Source: Curvibacter sp.
GTDB taxonomy: Bacteria; Pseudomonadota; Gammaproteobacteria; Burkholderiales; Burkholderiaceae_C
Direction of reading: 5' to 3'
NCBI GenBank assembly: GCA_019233055.1
Contig: JAFAMV010000099.1
Coordinates: 1-38,464, forward strand
DNA length: 38,464 nucleotides
Positions 30,553 to 38,464 of the stretch are shown piece after piece. The position numbers and the translations under genes are program-made. The notes under the pieces were generated by a model that saw only the letters and a list, made by a program, of their open reading frames with translations, was not told the DNA's origin and did not search any database. Every line of letters starts with the position of its first letter. Positions within the stretch are counted from its first letter, which is position 1.

Positions 30553-32553
30553 ATGGCTCCAGAACCTAGCCCAGAATCCGCGCGCACGGCCGTCCTGAGA
30601 AACACCCTGACTTTCAGCACAGCGGTGGTCACTGTCGCCTTGGCGCTGGCAGGGTGGCGCATGGTCATGTACGAGCAGCCCGTCATGGCGGCGCTGTGCG
30701 GCCTCGGCCTGCTGGGCAGCCTGACCGTGGCCCGGCTCTTCAGCCAGACGCTCAGCCTGCACCAGCGCCGCTTCGCCCAATTGCACCAGGCCTTGCAAGC
30801 CGAACAGAAGACGCGACAGAGCCTGGAAGCGGCCTTCGAAGTCATTCCGGATGCAGCCGCGCTCTACGATGCCGACGACAGGCTGGTGCTGTGCAGCGAG
30901 CGCTACCGCAAGATGAACCCTGTCACGGCCCCCCTGATGCAGCCGGGCACCTCGTTCGAGCAGATCGTGCGGGCCGGCGCCGCCTCGGGCGAGGTCGTCG
31001 CCGCCTTGGGTCGCGAGGAGGACTGGATCACCCAGCGCCTGGAGGAACACCGCCATCCACGCCAGGACAGCCTGCAGTCGCTGTCCGACAATCGCTGGGT
31101 CCGTATCAGCGAACGGCGCACCCCGGATGGCGGCCTGATCGGATTGCGCACCGACGTGACCGAATTCGTGCGCCAGCAACAGGCCCTCGAAGCCGCCCAG
31201 CAGGATGCCCAGCAGGCCCGCCGGCTGCTGGTCCGGGCACTGGATGCCTTGCCCACCGCCTTGGAGATCTTCGACGACAACGATTGCCTGGTGGTCTACA
31301 ACCGGGCGCTGCAGCGCATGTTCCCCCACATCGACTACCCGGTCTCCCTGGGGCGGAAATTCGCCGACATGGCCGAGGAGAGCCTGCGCAGCGGCATCGT
31401 GATCGACGCACGGGGCCAGGAGGAGCGGTGGCTGTCCCAGCGCCTGCAGGAACGTGCCGAAAAAGGCAATCGCACCTTCTTGCAGCAGCTCGAAGGCCCG
31501 CTGTGGGTCCAGGTCTATGAGCGGCGCACACCCGAGAACTACATCGTCGCCATCCGCTTGGACGTCACCGACATGGTGCAGCAACGGCAGGCCCTGCAGA
31601 CTGCGCAGCACGAGGCCCAGCAGGCCCGGCAACTGCTGCAGGACGCCATCGAGGCCTTGCCGGAAGGTCTGGCCGTGTTCGATGCCGACGACCGCCTGCT
31701 GCTGTGCAACACCCAGTACCGGGTGATGTACCCCAAACTGGCCTCGATGCTGCAGCCGGGACGCTCATTCGACGAGTTGCTCGCCTTCGAGGCCGCCCAC
31801 GGCCACTATGCCCAGGCGCTGGGCCAGGAAGACGACTGGGAGACGGTGCGGCGACGCTGCCATCGGCATCCCGGTCCTCCGATGGTGGTGCACATGCATG
31901 ACGAGCGCTGGCTGCGGGTCCACGAACGCCGCACGGCCGAGAACATGATCGTCGGCGTCCATGTCGACGTGACCGAATTGATCCAGAAAGAGCAGCAACT
32001 GGCCACGGCCAACGAACTGCTGGCCACGCTGTCGGCCACCGACGGCCTGACCGGCCTGCACAACCGGCGCAGCTTCGACGAGGCGATTGCGCGCGAATGG
32101 CAGCGCTGCGCCCGCCACGGCCTTCCGCTGGCCCTGCTGCTGGTCGACATCGACCACTTCAAGCTCTACAACGACCACTACGGGCATCTGGCCGGCGACG
32201 ACTGCCTGAGGCGGGTCGCACGCCTGCTCGCCGCCGATGTGCGTCGCGCGGGCGACCTGGTGGCCCGCTATGGTGGCGAGGAATTCGTCCTGCTGTTGCC
32301 CGGCACCGACGATCTCGGCGCACGCGAGACCGCCCAACGTTGCCTGGAGCGCCTGCGCACCGAAAACATCCCCCATGCGGCCTCGCCCACCAGTCAGCGG
32401 CTGAGCATGAGCATCGGCATCGCGGCCTGGATTCCGCAGGCCCAGAACCAGCCGCACAGCCTCATCAATGCCGCCGACAACGCGCTCTACCATGCCAAAC
32501 AGACCGGCCGGGCACAGTACGTGATGGCATCCAGCCAGCCCGAATTGCTGTAG
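30553..32553 (+). CDS. Membrane diguanylate cyclase with three PAS domains
   Basis: 666 aa from the ATG at 30553; the frame is open further up but the residues there look non-coding. It makes cyclic di-GMP. Two membrane helices (about 20-38 and 43-62) are followed by a short coiled stretch (66-92). Three PAS domains of one type follow (about 93-205, 220-345 and 350-485), each beginning with a variant of ALPxGLxxFDADDRLLLCN and ending in RRTxxxxIVGxxxDVTE, linked by Gln/Ala-rich coiled helices. The GGDEF domain has the active motif GGEEF at 574-578 and an inhibitory site R565-A-G-D568 five residues before it, so product feedback is expected. No heme or flavin binding residue is evident in the PAS domains. 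Confidence 0.93.
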   Translation: MAPEPSPESARTAVLRNTLTFSTAVVTVALALAGWRMVMYEQPVMAALCGLGLLGSLTVARLFSQTLSLHQRRFAQLHQALQAEQKTRQSLEAAFEVIPDAAALYDADDRLVLCSERYRKMNPVTAPLMQPGTSFEQIVRAGAASGEVVAALGREEDWITQRLEEHRHPRQDSLQSLSDNRWVRISERRTPDGGLIGLRTDVTEFVRQQQALEAAQQDAQQARRLLVRALDALPTALEIFDDNDCLVVYNRALQRMFPHIDYPVSLGRKFADMAEESLRSGIVIDARGQEERWLSQRLQERAEKGNRTFLQQLEGPLWVQVYERRTPENYIVAIRLDVTDMVQQRQALQTAQHEAQQARQLLQDAIEALPEGLAVFDADDRLLLCNTQYRVMYPKLASMLQPGRSFDELLAFEAAHGHYAQALGQEDDWETVRRRCHRHPGPPMVVHMHDERWLRVHERRTAENMIVGVHVDVTELIQKEQQLATANELLATLSATDGLTGLHNRRSFDEAIAREWQRCARHGLPLALLLVDIDHFKLYNDHYGHLAGDDCLRRVARLLAADVRRAGDLVARYGGEEFVLLLPGTDDLGARETAQRCLERLRTENIPHAASPTSQRLSMSIGIAAWIPQAQNQPHSLINAADNALYHAKQTGRAQYVMASSQPELL

Positions 32554-32590
32554 GCCGCGAGACAGCCGACAGACAGGCAGGGTGCCGGTG

Positions 32591-33139
32591 TCAGACCCGG
32601 CGACTGCCGGTCTTGACCCGGCTGATCAGGGCATCGGCCACCGCGCCCAACTGCTGTTCGGCCTGACTCAAGGCCTGCTTGGCGGACACCTGCACGGCGT
32701 CGGCCATCTGCTGACCCGCATCGAGGGCGGTCTTCACGGCGGCCACGGCGGCCTCGCTGCCGGCCGGTGCCTGGCGCGCCAGCCCCTCCAGCACCTCGGC
32801 GGCCGCTTTTCTGGCTTCGACGGCGCGGCCTTCGGCCATCCGGCCCAGCTCGGCTCCGGTCTCGGAGGCGATGGCACACACCGTGCGACCATAGTTCAGG
32901 GTCTTCTCGGCCAGGGGCTTGACCAGGGACGCCTGGGCTGCCAGCGCGTCACGCGGATTCTTCGCCTCCAGCACGGCCAGGGCCTCGGCAGCGGTATCGA
33001 CCCACACGGAACGGGTGGCCTCCAGCGTGACGTCGACAAATTTCTCCAGCCCTGTGAAGGCGGTCGCACCAAGCTTCTGCAGTTGGTCGGCAGCCTGCTT
33101 CTGGGCGGCCACCAGCTTTTCGGGGGTGAAGGGGGTCAT
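32591..33139 (-). CDS. Phasin family protein (PHA granule coat)
   Basis: 182 aa, AAGGAG six bases before the ATG. Phasins coat polyhydroxyalkanoate granules and set their size and number. The N-terminal part FTPEKLVAAQKQAADQLQKL and the following helix GLEKFVDVTLEATRS are the phasin_2 pattern seen in PhaP of Burkholderiales. The rest is Ala-rich amphipathic helix suited to granule surface binding. A promoter and a PhaR-like dyad lie upstream. It is convergent with the diguanylate cyclase gene. Confidence 0.92.
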   Translation of the reverse strand: MTPFTPEKLVAAQKQAADQLQKLGATAFTGLEKFVDVTLEATRSVWVDTAAEALAVLEAKNPRDALAAQASLVKPLAEKTLNYGRTVCAIASETGAELGRMAEGRAVEARKAAAEVLEGLARQAPAGSEAAVAAVKTALDAGQQMADAVQVSAKQALSQAEQQLGAVADALISRVKTGSRRV

Positions 33140-33211
33140 GGAATTCTCCTTGGGATATCGGGGTCGGATCTGCGATCAAGTCATTTCATGTTGCGTCGCA
33201 GCATGGAATGC

Positions 33212-33239
33212 ATGTTAAGGCAGCGCGATCCGAATTCAA
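33212..33239 (-). promoter_or_regulatory. Candidate sigma-70 promoter of the phasin gene
   Basis: On the minus strand TTGAAT (complement of 33234-33239) and TAACAT (complement of 33212-33217) are spaced by 16 bases, each matching four of six consensus positions. It lies about 73 bases before the phasin start. Confidence 0.45.
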
Positions 33240-33246
33240 CCGCATT

Positions 33247-33263
33247 TTGCTGCATTGCAGCAA
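33247..33263. promoter_or_regulatory. PhaR-like operator, TTGCTGCA-T-TGCAGCAA
   Basis: A 17-bp dyad with perfect 8-bp arms around a single T. It contains CTGC-N3-GCAG, the form described for the PHA repressor PhaR in Paracoccus and Rhodobacter. It lies directly upstream of the candidate -35 element of the phasin gene. Phasin genes are classic PhaR targets, so the assignment is plausible but rests on pattern only. Confidence 0.55.
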
Positions 33264-33317
33264 TTTAGAGCCATCCCCCCAGAACTCCCCCCACAGGCCC
33301 CGGCCGCCTGCGGCAGC

Positions 33318-33515
33318 TCAGGCCGCTGGATCGGCTGGATCTGCCGCCGGAGCCGAGGCCTCGCGGCTTTTCTCCAACTGCTCAGCCAGTGCTTCGGCCC
33401 CCTTGAAACCCGCCACGGCGGCCAGTCCCTCGGTCAGCAGGGACGCTCCGGGGTCCAGTTTCTCGGTGGCCACGACGGCAGCGGCGGCGCCCGCCAGTTC
33501 TTCCAGCAAACCCAT
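33318..33515 (-). CDS. Small hypothetical protein, 65 aa
   Basis: The ATG at 33515 has AAGGAG eight bases upstream, which decides this start over an in-frame ATG twelve codons earlier. The product begins MGLLEELAGAAAAVVATEKL, is Ala/Glu-rich and has no signal peptide; the N-terminal half could form one amphipathic helix and the tail (ASAPAADPADPAA) is disordered. I do not recognise a family. It lies upstream of the phasin gene on the same strand, but the phasin has its own promoter-like sites, so a shared role is uncertain. Confidence 0.6.
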   Translation of the reverse strand: MGLLEELAGAAAAVVATEKLDPGASLLTEGLAAVAGFKGAEALAEQLEKSREASAPAADPADPAA

Positions 33516-33650
33516 GATCCATGCTCCTTGACAAGGCGAACCGGAAACCATTTCCAGCCCGATTCAATGTAGCGCGTGGCGGCCATTGCGGCACAGGGCC
33601 TGCGTGAACCAGATCACAGGCCGGCTGGATAAATCCACCGCCTTCCGGTT

Positions 33651-34493
33651 TCAGGCCCGCAGGGACTCGGCGTCCAGGCTGGCCAGGGCAATGAGGGACG
33701 CCTCCAGGGTGAAACGGCCTTGCGCAAGCCCCGCCAGCAGGTGCTCGCGCGTCATCAGTTCGAAACGCTCGACTTCGCCATCCTGGTTGTCGGGGGCCAG
33801 GCCCTCGGGCACCGTGCAACGGAACCAGTCGATGCGCTCGACCATATAGCCCGCGCCGCCGGCCTCGCTGCTGGGGCGCCGGAAGTCGACATGGCCGCCA
33901 TGCGCCAGCCCTTGCAACTGCTCGGGCCGCAAACCCGCCTCTTCCCAGGTTTCACGGGCCAGGGCCTGTTCCAGGGTGTCGTCGGCCGACACCATGCCGC
34001 CCATCAAGGTGTCCCACAGGCCAGGGTCATTGGGTTTGTCGAAGGCGCGTTGCTGGACCCACATGCGGCCATCGGGCGCATAGGCCACCAGGTGCACCGC
34101 CTCGGTGGCCAGGCCCAGGACCCGGACGGCGCCGCGCTCCACGGTGGCCACGCGAACGCCCAGGGCGTTGCGCACCCCGAGTTGCTCATGCCGCCAGGGG
34201 CCGCAGCGGCCGAGCGCGCGCAGGGCCGCGGCCAGGGCATTCAAGGCAACGCTCAGTCCTTGCGGCCCGGGCTGCAGCGCCCAGCCCGCCTGAGCGCCGA
34301 AGACCTGCGCGACGAGACGGACACCGGCAGCCGCCAACGACGCTGTGTCCAGGCCGTCGAACAGCCCGGCCTCGACCGAACCCAGCACTTCGTCGCCGCT
34401 GCCGAAGGGCAGGCGCGCCCGTCGCGGCGGCCGATGGGCCGATTCGCGCAGCGCCTGCACCCAGGCCTGCTGCGCCAGTTCGGGGCCCCTCAC
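33651..34493 (-). CDS. Nudix hydrolase with N-terminal DUF4743-like domain
   Basis: 280 aa. Nudix enzymes cleave nucleoside diphosphates linked to another group. The Nudix box runs from Gly166 to Leu188 with RETWEEAGL (180-188) intact; the first Glu of the consensus is Asp172, a conservative change outside the metal-binding REXXEE core. The N-terminal roughly 125 residues fit the DUF4743 domain found in thiamine-pyrophosphokinase-like Nudix proteins (Tnr3 type), which suggests damaged thiamine diphosphates as possible substrates. It overlaps the stop of the quinone oxidoreductase gene by 4 bp (ATGA) and is co-translated with it. Confidence 0.88.
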   Translation of the reverse strand: MRGPELAQQAWVQALRESAHRPPRRARLPFGSGDEVLGSVEAGLFDGLDTASLAAAGVRLVAQVFGAQAGWALQPGPQGLSVALNALAAALRALGRCGPWRHEQLGVRNALGVRVATVERGAVRVLGLATEAVHLVAYAPDGRMWVQQRAFDKPNDPGLWDTLMGGMVSADDTLEQALARETWEEAGLRPEQLQGLAHGGHVDFRRPSSEAGGAGYMVERIDWFRCTVPEGLAPDNQDGEVERFELMTREHLLAGLAQGRFTLEASLIALASLDAESLRA

Positions 34494-35473
34494 AGCGTCA
34501 GGATGGTGCAGCCGGTGGTCTTGCGGGCCTCCAGGTCGCGGTGCGCCTGGGCCACATCCTCGAGCCGGTAGCGTTGCTCGATGTGGATCTTCACCGCGCC
34601 GCTCTGCACCACCTCGAACAGATCGTCGGCCATGGCCTGGTTGCTGTCGCGGGTGGCGATGTGGGTGAACAGGGTCTGGCGCGTCACGTACAGCGAGCCC
34701 TTGGCGCCGAGGGCACCCGGCGCGAACGGCGGCACCGGGCCCGAGGCATTGCCGAAACTGGCCATCAGGCCGAAGGGGCGCAGGCAGTCCAGCGATTTGT
34801 CCCAGGTGTCCTTGCCCACCGAGTCATAGACCACCTTGACCCCCTGGCCGCCGGTGATCTCCTTGACCCGCGCGGCAAAGTCCTCGCGGTTGTAGTTGAT
34901 CGCATGGGCCGCACCATTGGCCAGGGCGAGCGCGCATTTGGCATCGGACCCCGCAGTGCCGATGAGCTGCAGGCCCAGCGCCTTGGCCCATTGGCAGGCG
35001 ATCAGGCCCACGCCGCCCGCCGCCGCATGGAACAGCACGAAATCGCCGGGCTGCAGGCCCTCGACCGGACGGGTCTTCTTCAGCAGGTACTGGGCGGTCA
35101 GGCCCTTGAGCATCATGGCCGCGCCGGTCTCGAACGAGATCGCCTCGGGCAGCCGGCAGACGTTGCGGGCCGGCATCACCCGGACCTCGCAATAGGCCCC
35201 CGGCGGGTTGGCCGCATAGGCGGCGCGGTCGCCCACCTGCAGGTGGCTCACGCCCTCCCCCACGGCCTCGACCACGCCGGCGCCTTCCATGCCCAGGTGC
35301 AGCGGCATCGGAAACGGATACAGCCCGGTGCGCTGGTAGACATCGATGAAATTCAGGCCCACCGCGTGGTGGCGGATGCGGATCTCGCCCGGGCCGGGCT
35401 CGCCCACCTGGACATCCACCAGCTTGAGTTCTTCAGGACCACCGGGTCGGTCGATGCGAATGGCACGTGTCAT
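34490..35473 (-). CDS. qor: NADPH:quinone oxidoreductase (zinc-independent MDR family)
   Basis: 327 aa from the ATG at 35473, which has GGAG eight bases upstream; an in-frame ATG at 35518 adds fifteen residues not typical of the family. It reduces quinones with NADPH in the cytoplasm. The GroES-like domain (about 20-110) shows GLNFIDVYQRTGLYP, and the Rossmann domain has HAAAGGVGLIACQWAK, the NADPH motif AAGGVG. The zinc-binding cysteine set of alcohol dehydrogenases is missing, as expected for quinone reductases. It is the first gene of a coupled pair with the Nudix hydrolase and is divergent from the transporter gene. Confidence 0.93.
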   Translation of the reverse strand: MTRAIRIDRPGGPEELKLVDVQVGEPGPGEIRIRHHAVGLNFIDVYQRTGLYPFPMPLHLGMEGAGVVEAVGEGVSHLQVGDRAAYAANPPGAYCEVRVMPARNVCRLPEAISFETGAAMMLKGLTAQYLLKKTRPVEGLQPGDFVLFHAAAGGVGLIACQWAKALGLQLIGTAGSDAKCALALANGAAHAINYNREDFAARVKEITGGQGVKVVYDSVGKDTWDKSLDCLRPFGLMASFGNASGPVPPFAPGALGAKGSLYVTRQTLFTHIATRDSNQAMADDLFEVVQSGAVKIHIEQRYRLEDVAQAHRDLEARKTTGCTILTL

Positions 35474-35580
35474 GTCGGGTCTCCAGTAAGCTGTCTCATG
35501 AATCAGGACGGACGGCATGGTGCCATGAAAACCAGGGCCTTGCCCACGCCCCGGCCAAGGACCTGTAGAGTGCCGGGGCG

Positions 35581-36501
35581 ATGAGCACGAACACCCCCCG
35601 ACTGAGCGCCCCTACCCTCCTGCTGCTGACCCTGCCGCCCCTGCTGTGGGCCGGCAACGCGGTGGTGGGCCGCCTGGTGCACACCCTGGTGCCCCCGATG
35701 ACGCTGAACCTGCTGCGCTGGGCCCTGGCCTTCGGACTGCTGCTGCCCTGGGCCCGCCGCTGCCTGCGCCCGGACAGCCCCCTGTGGCCGCACTGGCGCC
35801 GCTATGCCCTGCTGGGCCTGCTGGGCGTGGGCAGCTACAACGCGCTGCAATACCTGGCGCTGCAGACCTCCACCCCGCTCAATGTGACCCTGGTGGGCTC
35901 CAGCATGCCGATGTGGATGCTGGGCGTCGGCGCGCTGTGCTTCGGCACGCCGGTCAACGGCCGCCAGGTGGCGGGCGCCCTGCTGTCCATGGCCGGCGTG
36001 CTGCTGGTGCTCAGCCATGGCGACTGGCAGCAACTGGCCGCACTGCATCTGGTGCCCGGAGACGCCTTCATGCTGCTGGCCTCGCTGGCCTGGGCCTTCT
36101 ACAGCTGGCTGCTGGTGCGCAGCACCGAACCGGTCGGCCTGCGCAGCGACTGGGCGGCGTTTCTGATGGCGCAGCTGGTGTTCGGTCTGGGCTGGTCGGC
36201 CCTGTTCTCGGCCGCCGAATGGGCGCTGCCACTGACGCAGACCCCGCCCCACATCGAATGGGGCTGGCCGCTGGGCGCCGCCCTGGCCTTCATCGCCCTG
36301 GGCCCGGCCCTGCTGGCCTACCGTTGCTGGGGGGCCGGGGTGCAGCAGGCCGGCCCCAATCTGGCCGGCCTGTTCACCAACCTGACGCCGCTGTTCGCCG
36401 CCCTGCTGTCGGCCCTTTTTCTGGGCGAGCCGCCGCAGCTCTACCATGGCCTCGCCTTCGTGCTGATCGTGGCCGGGATCGTCGTGTCGTCCCGGCGCTG
36501 A
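35581..36501 (+). CDS. DMT-superfamily transporter with two EamA domains
   Basis: 306 aa with ten predicted membrane helices in two EamA halves (about 12-140 and 155-300). The first half has the conserved start LLWAGNAVVGR and the second FMLLASLAWAFYSWLL. The end ALLSALFLGEPPQLYHGLAFVLI is typical for the family. These proteins usually export amino acids, metabolites or drugs by proton antiport; the substrate cannot be read from sequence. The ATG follows directly after TAGAGT and has no clear ribosome site, so the message may have a very short leader. Confidence 0.92.
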   Translation: MSTNTPRLSAPTLLLLTLPPLLWAGNAVVGRLVHTLVPPMTLNLLRWALAFGLLLPWARRCLRPDSPLWPHWRRYALLGLLGVGSYNALQYLALQTSTPLNVTLVGSSMPMWMLGVGALCFGTPVNGRQVAGALLSMAGVLLVLSHGDWQQLAALHLVPGDAFMLLASLAWAFYSWLLVRSTEPVGLRSDWAAFLMAQLVFGLGWSALFSAAEWALPLTQTPPHIEWGWPLGAALAFIALGPALLAYRCWGAGVQQAGPNLAGLFTNLTPLFAALLSALFLGEPPQLYHGLAFVLIVAGIVVSSRR

Positions 36502-36515
36502 GCCGCCGCTGCGTC

Positions 36516-37322
36516 TCAGTAGGTACCGGGGTAGGCGCCACCATCCGGCAGGATGTTCTGCCCGGTCAGGTAGGCCGCATGCACGCTGCACAGGAAGGCA
36601 CAGATGGCCCCGAACTCCTGCGGGGTGCCGTAGCGCCCGGCGGGGATCTGTTTCTGCTGCGAGGCCCGCAGGGCCTCGACGCTCTGGCCGGTCTTCTTCG
36701 AAGCCGCCGCCAGCGTGCTGGCGATGCGGTCGGTGTCGAATTTGCCCGGCAACAGGTTGTTGATGGTCACGCCTTTGGCCGCGATGCTGCTGCGGGCGAC
36801 CCCGGCGACAAAACCGGTCAGGCCGCTGCGGGCGCCGTTGCTGAGACCCAGGATGTCGATCGGCGATTTGACCGAACTCGAGGTGATGTTGACGATGCGC
36901 CCGAAGCCGCGCGCGGCCATGCCATCGATGGTGGCCTTGATGAGCTCGATCGGCGTGAGCATGTTGGCGTCCAGGGCCTTGACCCAGGCGTCGCGGTCCC
37001 AGTCGCGGAAGTCGCCGGGCGGCGGTCCGCCGGCATTCGTCACGACGATGTCGAAGTCGCGTCCGGGCCCGCCCTGGGCCGTCCAGATCGCTTCGCGCCC
37101 CGCCTCGGTCGTGATGTCGGCGGCCACCGCCAGCACGCGTGCGCCGGCCGGGCGGGCCGGGTCCTGCTGCAGGCGCTCGGCCGTGGCCTGCAAGGCCTCG
37201 GCGCCGCGTGCGACGATCAGCACGTTCACGCCCTCATGCAGCAAGGCCTGGGCACAGCCCAGCCCCAAGCCTTTGCTGGCGCCACCCACCAGGGCCCACC
37301 TGCCCGCGATTCCCAGATCCAT
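36516..37322 (-). CDS. Atypical short-chain dehydrogenase/reductase lacking the YxxxK pair
   Basis: 268 aa from the ATG at 37322. Rossmann-fold SDR with the cofactor motif GGASKGLGLG (13-22; the usual first Thr is Gly), the NAG motif at 96-98 and catalytic-type Asn120 and Ser148-150. Where classical SDRs have Tyr-x-x-x-Lys, this protein reads LSNGARSGL, giving Ser161 and Arg165. The rest of the fold, including the end YLTGQNILPDGG, is well kept, so it is not a decayed gene. It may use another catalytic residue or have a non-redox role. Convergent with the transporter gene (14-bp gap). Confidence 0.9.
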   Translation of the reverse strand: MDLGIAGRWALVGGASKGLGLGCAQALLHEGVNVLIVARGAEALQATAERLQQDPARPAGARVLAVAADITTEAGREAIWTAQGGPGRDFDIVVTNAGGPPPGDFRDWDRDAWVKALDANMLTPIELIKATIDGMAARGFGRIVNITSSSVKSPIDILGLSNGARSGLTGFVAGVARSSIAAKGVTINNLLPGKFDTDRIASTLAAASKKTGQSVEALRASQQKQIPAGRYGTPQEFGAICAFLCSVHAAYLTGQNILPDGGAYPGTY

Positions 37323-37402
37323 GTCCGACTCCGTTGGCGCATCACGCCGTTTGAACAGGCGCCGATGATACGGCGGCCCGCCGGTCCGCGCTGCGCTGCC
37401 AC

Positions 37403-38464
37403 TCAGGGCAGCCGCAATTGGTCCGGCGGCACCGGCCGCGAGAAGTGGTAGCCCTGCCCGGCCGGGCAACCGTGGCTGCGCAGGAAATCCAGCTGGGCCT
37501 GCGTCTCGATGCCCTCGGCGGTCACCTCCAACTCCAACGTCTGCGACAGGCCGATGATGGCCCGTGTGATGGCCACGTCATTGGCGCTGCCCGGCAGATC
37601 GCGGATGAAGGACTGGTCGATCTTGATGCGGTCCAGCGGCAGGTGCTTGAGCAGCGACAACGAAGAAAACCCGGTACCGAAATCATCCACCGCCACCCGG
37701 ATGCCCATGGCCCGCAACTGCCACAGCACACGCTGGCTGAGTTCGATCTCCTGCAGCACGCTTTCGGTGATCTCCAGCTCGAGCAGCCTGGGCGGCAGAC
37801 CTGACTCGAACAGCACCTGTTTCACGGTATCGATGAAGTCGTCCGCCGCAAACTGCCTGGCCGACACATTCACCGACACACTTAACTCGTGGCCCTGGGC
37901 CAGCCAGGCCGCCCCCTGCCGACAGGCCTGGTGCAGGACCCAGCGCCCCAGGGGCTCGATGAGCCCGGACTCCTCGGCCACCGGGATGAAGCGCGACGGC
38001 GGCACCGGCTCGCCACTGGAGGGCTGCCAGCGCAACAGGGCCTCCACCCCCAGCATGCGGGGCTCCTGGATAAGGCTCATGATGGGCTGGTAGTGCAATG
38101 CCAACTGGCCCAGCTCCAGTGCCTGGCGCAGGCCCTGTTCGAGTTGCAGACGCTCCAGGACACGTTCTGCCATCGCAGGCTCGTAAAAGCAGAATCGGTT
38201 GCGACCGCGACGTTTGGCGTCGTACATGGCGCTGTCGGCGGCCCGGATGAGGTGATCCGCATCCTCTCCGTTGGCGGGGAACACCGCCAGACCGAGACTG
38301 GCGGAGATCACCAGGTGATCGTTGCCCGGCAGGCTCAGCGGCTCGCTGACGGCACGCAGCAGCTTGTCGGCCAGGCTGGCGCCGTCCTCGACACGGAGCA
38401 TGTCCGGCGCCACGATCACGAACTCGTCACCGCCGAGCCGGAAAGCCATGTCGGTGCGTCGGAT
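37403..38464 (-). CDS. GGDEF-EAL cyclic-di-GMP protein, C-terminal part (5' end outside window)
   Basis: 354 residues are visible and the frame continues through the window end. The GGDEF domain tail has the intact motif GGDEF (visible residues 11-15) and RRTD five residues before it, matching the inhibitory I-site. The EAL domain follows with all main catalytic motifs: EALLRW, SVNVSARQF, LEITES, DDFGTGFSS, KIDQSFI and AEGIET. It should therefore be able to hydrolyse cyclic di-GMP and possibly also make it. N-terminal sensory domains, if any, lie beyond the window. With the diguanylate cyclase at 30.5 kb, two turnover enzymes sit within 8 kb. Confidence 0.93.
   Translation of the reverse strand: MRRTDMAFRLGGDEFVIVAPDMLRVEDGASLADKLLRAVSEPLSLPGNDHLVISASLGLAVFPANGEDADHLIRAADSAMYDAKRRGRNRFCFYEPAMAERVLERLQLEQGLRQALELGQLALHYQPIMSLIQEPRMLGVEALLRWQPSSGEPVPPSRFIPVAEESGLIEPLGRWVLHQACRQGAAWLAQGHELSVSVNVSARQFAADDFIDTVKQVLFESGLPPRLLELEITESVLQEIELSQRVLWQLRAMGIRVAVDDFGTGFSSLSLLKHLPLDRIKIDQSFIRDLPGSANDVAITRAIIGLSQTLELEVTAEGIETQAQLDFLRSHGCPAGQGYHFSRPVPPDQLRLP

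Noticed and set aside
1..38464. CRISPR arrays, tRNA or rRNA genes, insertion sequences, integrases or phage genes
   Set aside because: No regularly spaced repeats, cloverleaf sequences, transposase motifs or long terminal repeats were seen on reading both strands.

Overview
The window looks like chromosomal DNA from a high-GC betaproteobacterium, most likely of the order Burkholderiales (inferred from gene content, not from a marker gene). Supporting signs are two Bug/TctC-type solute-binding proteins without TctAB partners, a phasin (polyhydroxyalkanoate storage), argH next to an AlgZ/AlgR-type regulatory pair, a PBP1C/alpha-2-macroglobulin pair, and proteins with IPTL-CTERM-type C-terminal sorting signals. 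I see no tRNA, rRNA, CRISPR array, insertion sequence, integrase or phage gene. The genes are densely packed, often with 4-bp ATGA overlaps.

Layout. 1-2563 (+): the tail of one IPTL-CTERM protein, then a whole one carrying a seven-bladed propeller and three cysteine-rich repeats; both share the same repeat module. 2543-10794 (-): alpha-2-macroglobulin then pbpC, translationally coupled, an envelope defence/repair pair. 10978-14559 (-): OmpR-type response regulator, sensor kinase and HtrA/DegP protease, closed by a clear intrinsic terminator. 14644-18049: argH (-) divergent from the algZ/algR-like pair (+). 18241-22142 (+): Fur-box-like site, TonB-dependent siderophore receptor, PiuC-type dioxygenase and PepSY membrane protein, an iron-uptake cassette.

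22330-23227: an orphan 143-aa gene (-) and a 466-bp non-coding region rich in inverted repeats. 23228-28044 (+): a five-gene operon of Bug protein, class III CoA-transferase, cupin, second (Tat-exported) Bug protein and acyl-CoA dehydrogenase, probably capture, CoA activation and oxidation of an unidentified carboxylic acid. 28078-30289: a DUF2845-like secreted protein (-), a LysR regulator (+) and a ZIP metal transporter with a His-rich loop (-), the last preceded by a striking 41-nt hairpin. 30553-32553 (+): a membrane diguanylate cyclase with three PAS domains.

32591-38464: a phasin with a PhaR-like operator, a 65-aa protein, a Nudix hydrolase coupled to a quinone oxidoreductase, a drug/metabolite transporter, an SDR lacking the usual Tyr/Lys pair, and the C-terminal part of a GGDEF-EAL protein cut by the window end.

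The least explained material is the cysteine repeat module tied to IPTL-CTERM proteins, the palindromic control region at 22.8-23.2 kb with the acid-catabolism operon behind it, and the hairpin in front of the ZIP gene. All functions are read from motifs and gene order; no database search was possible.
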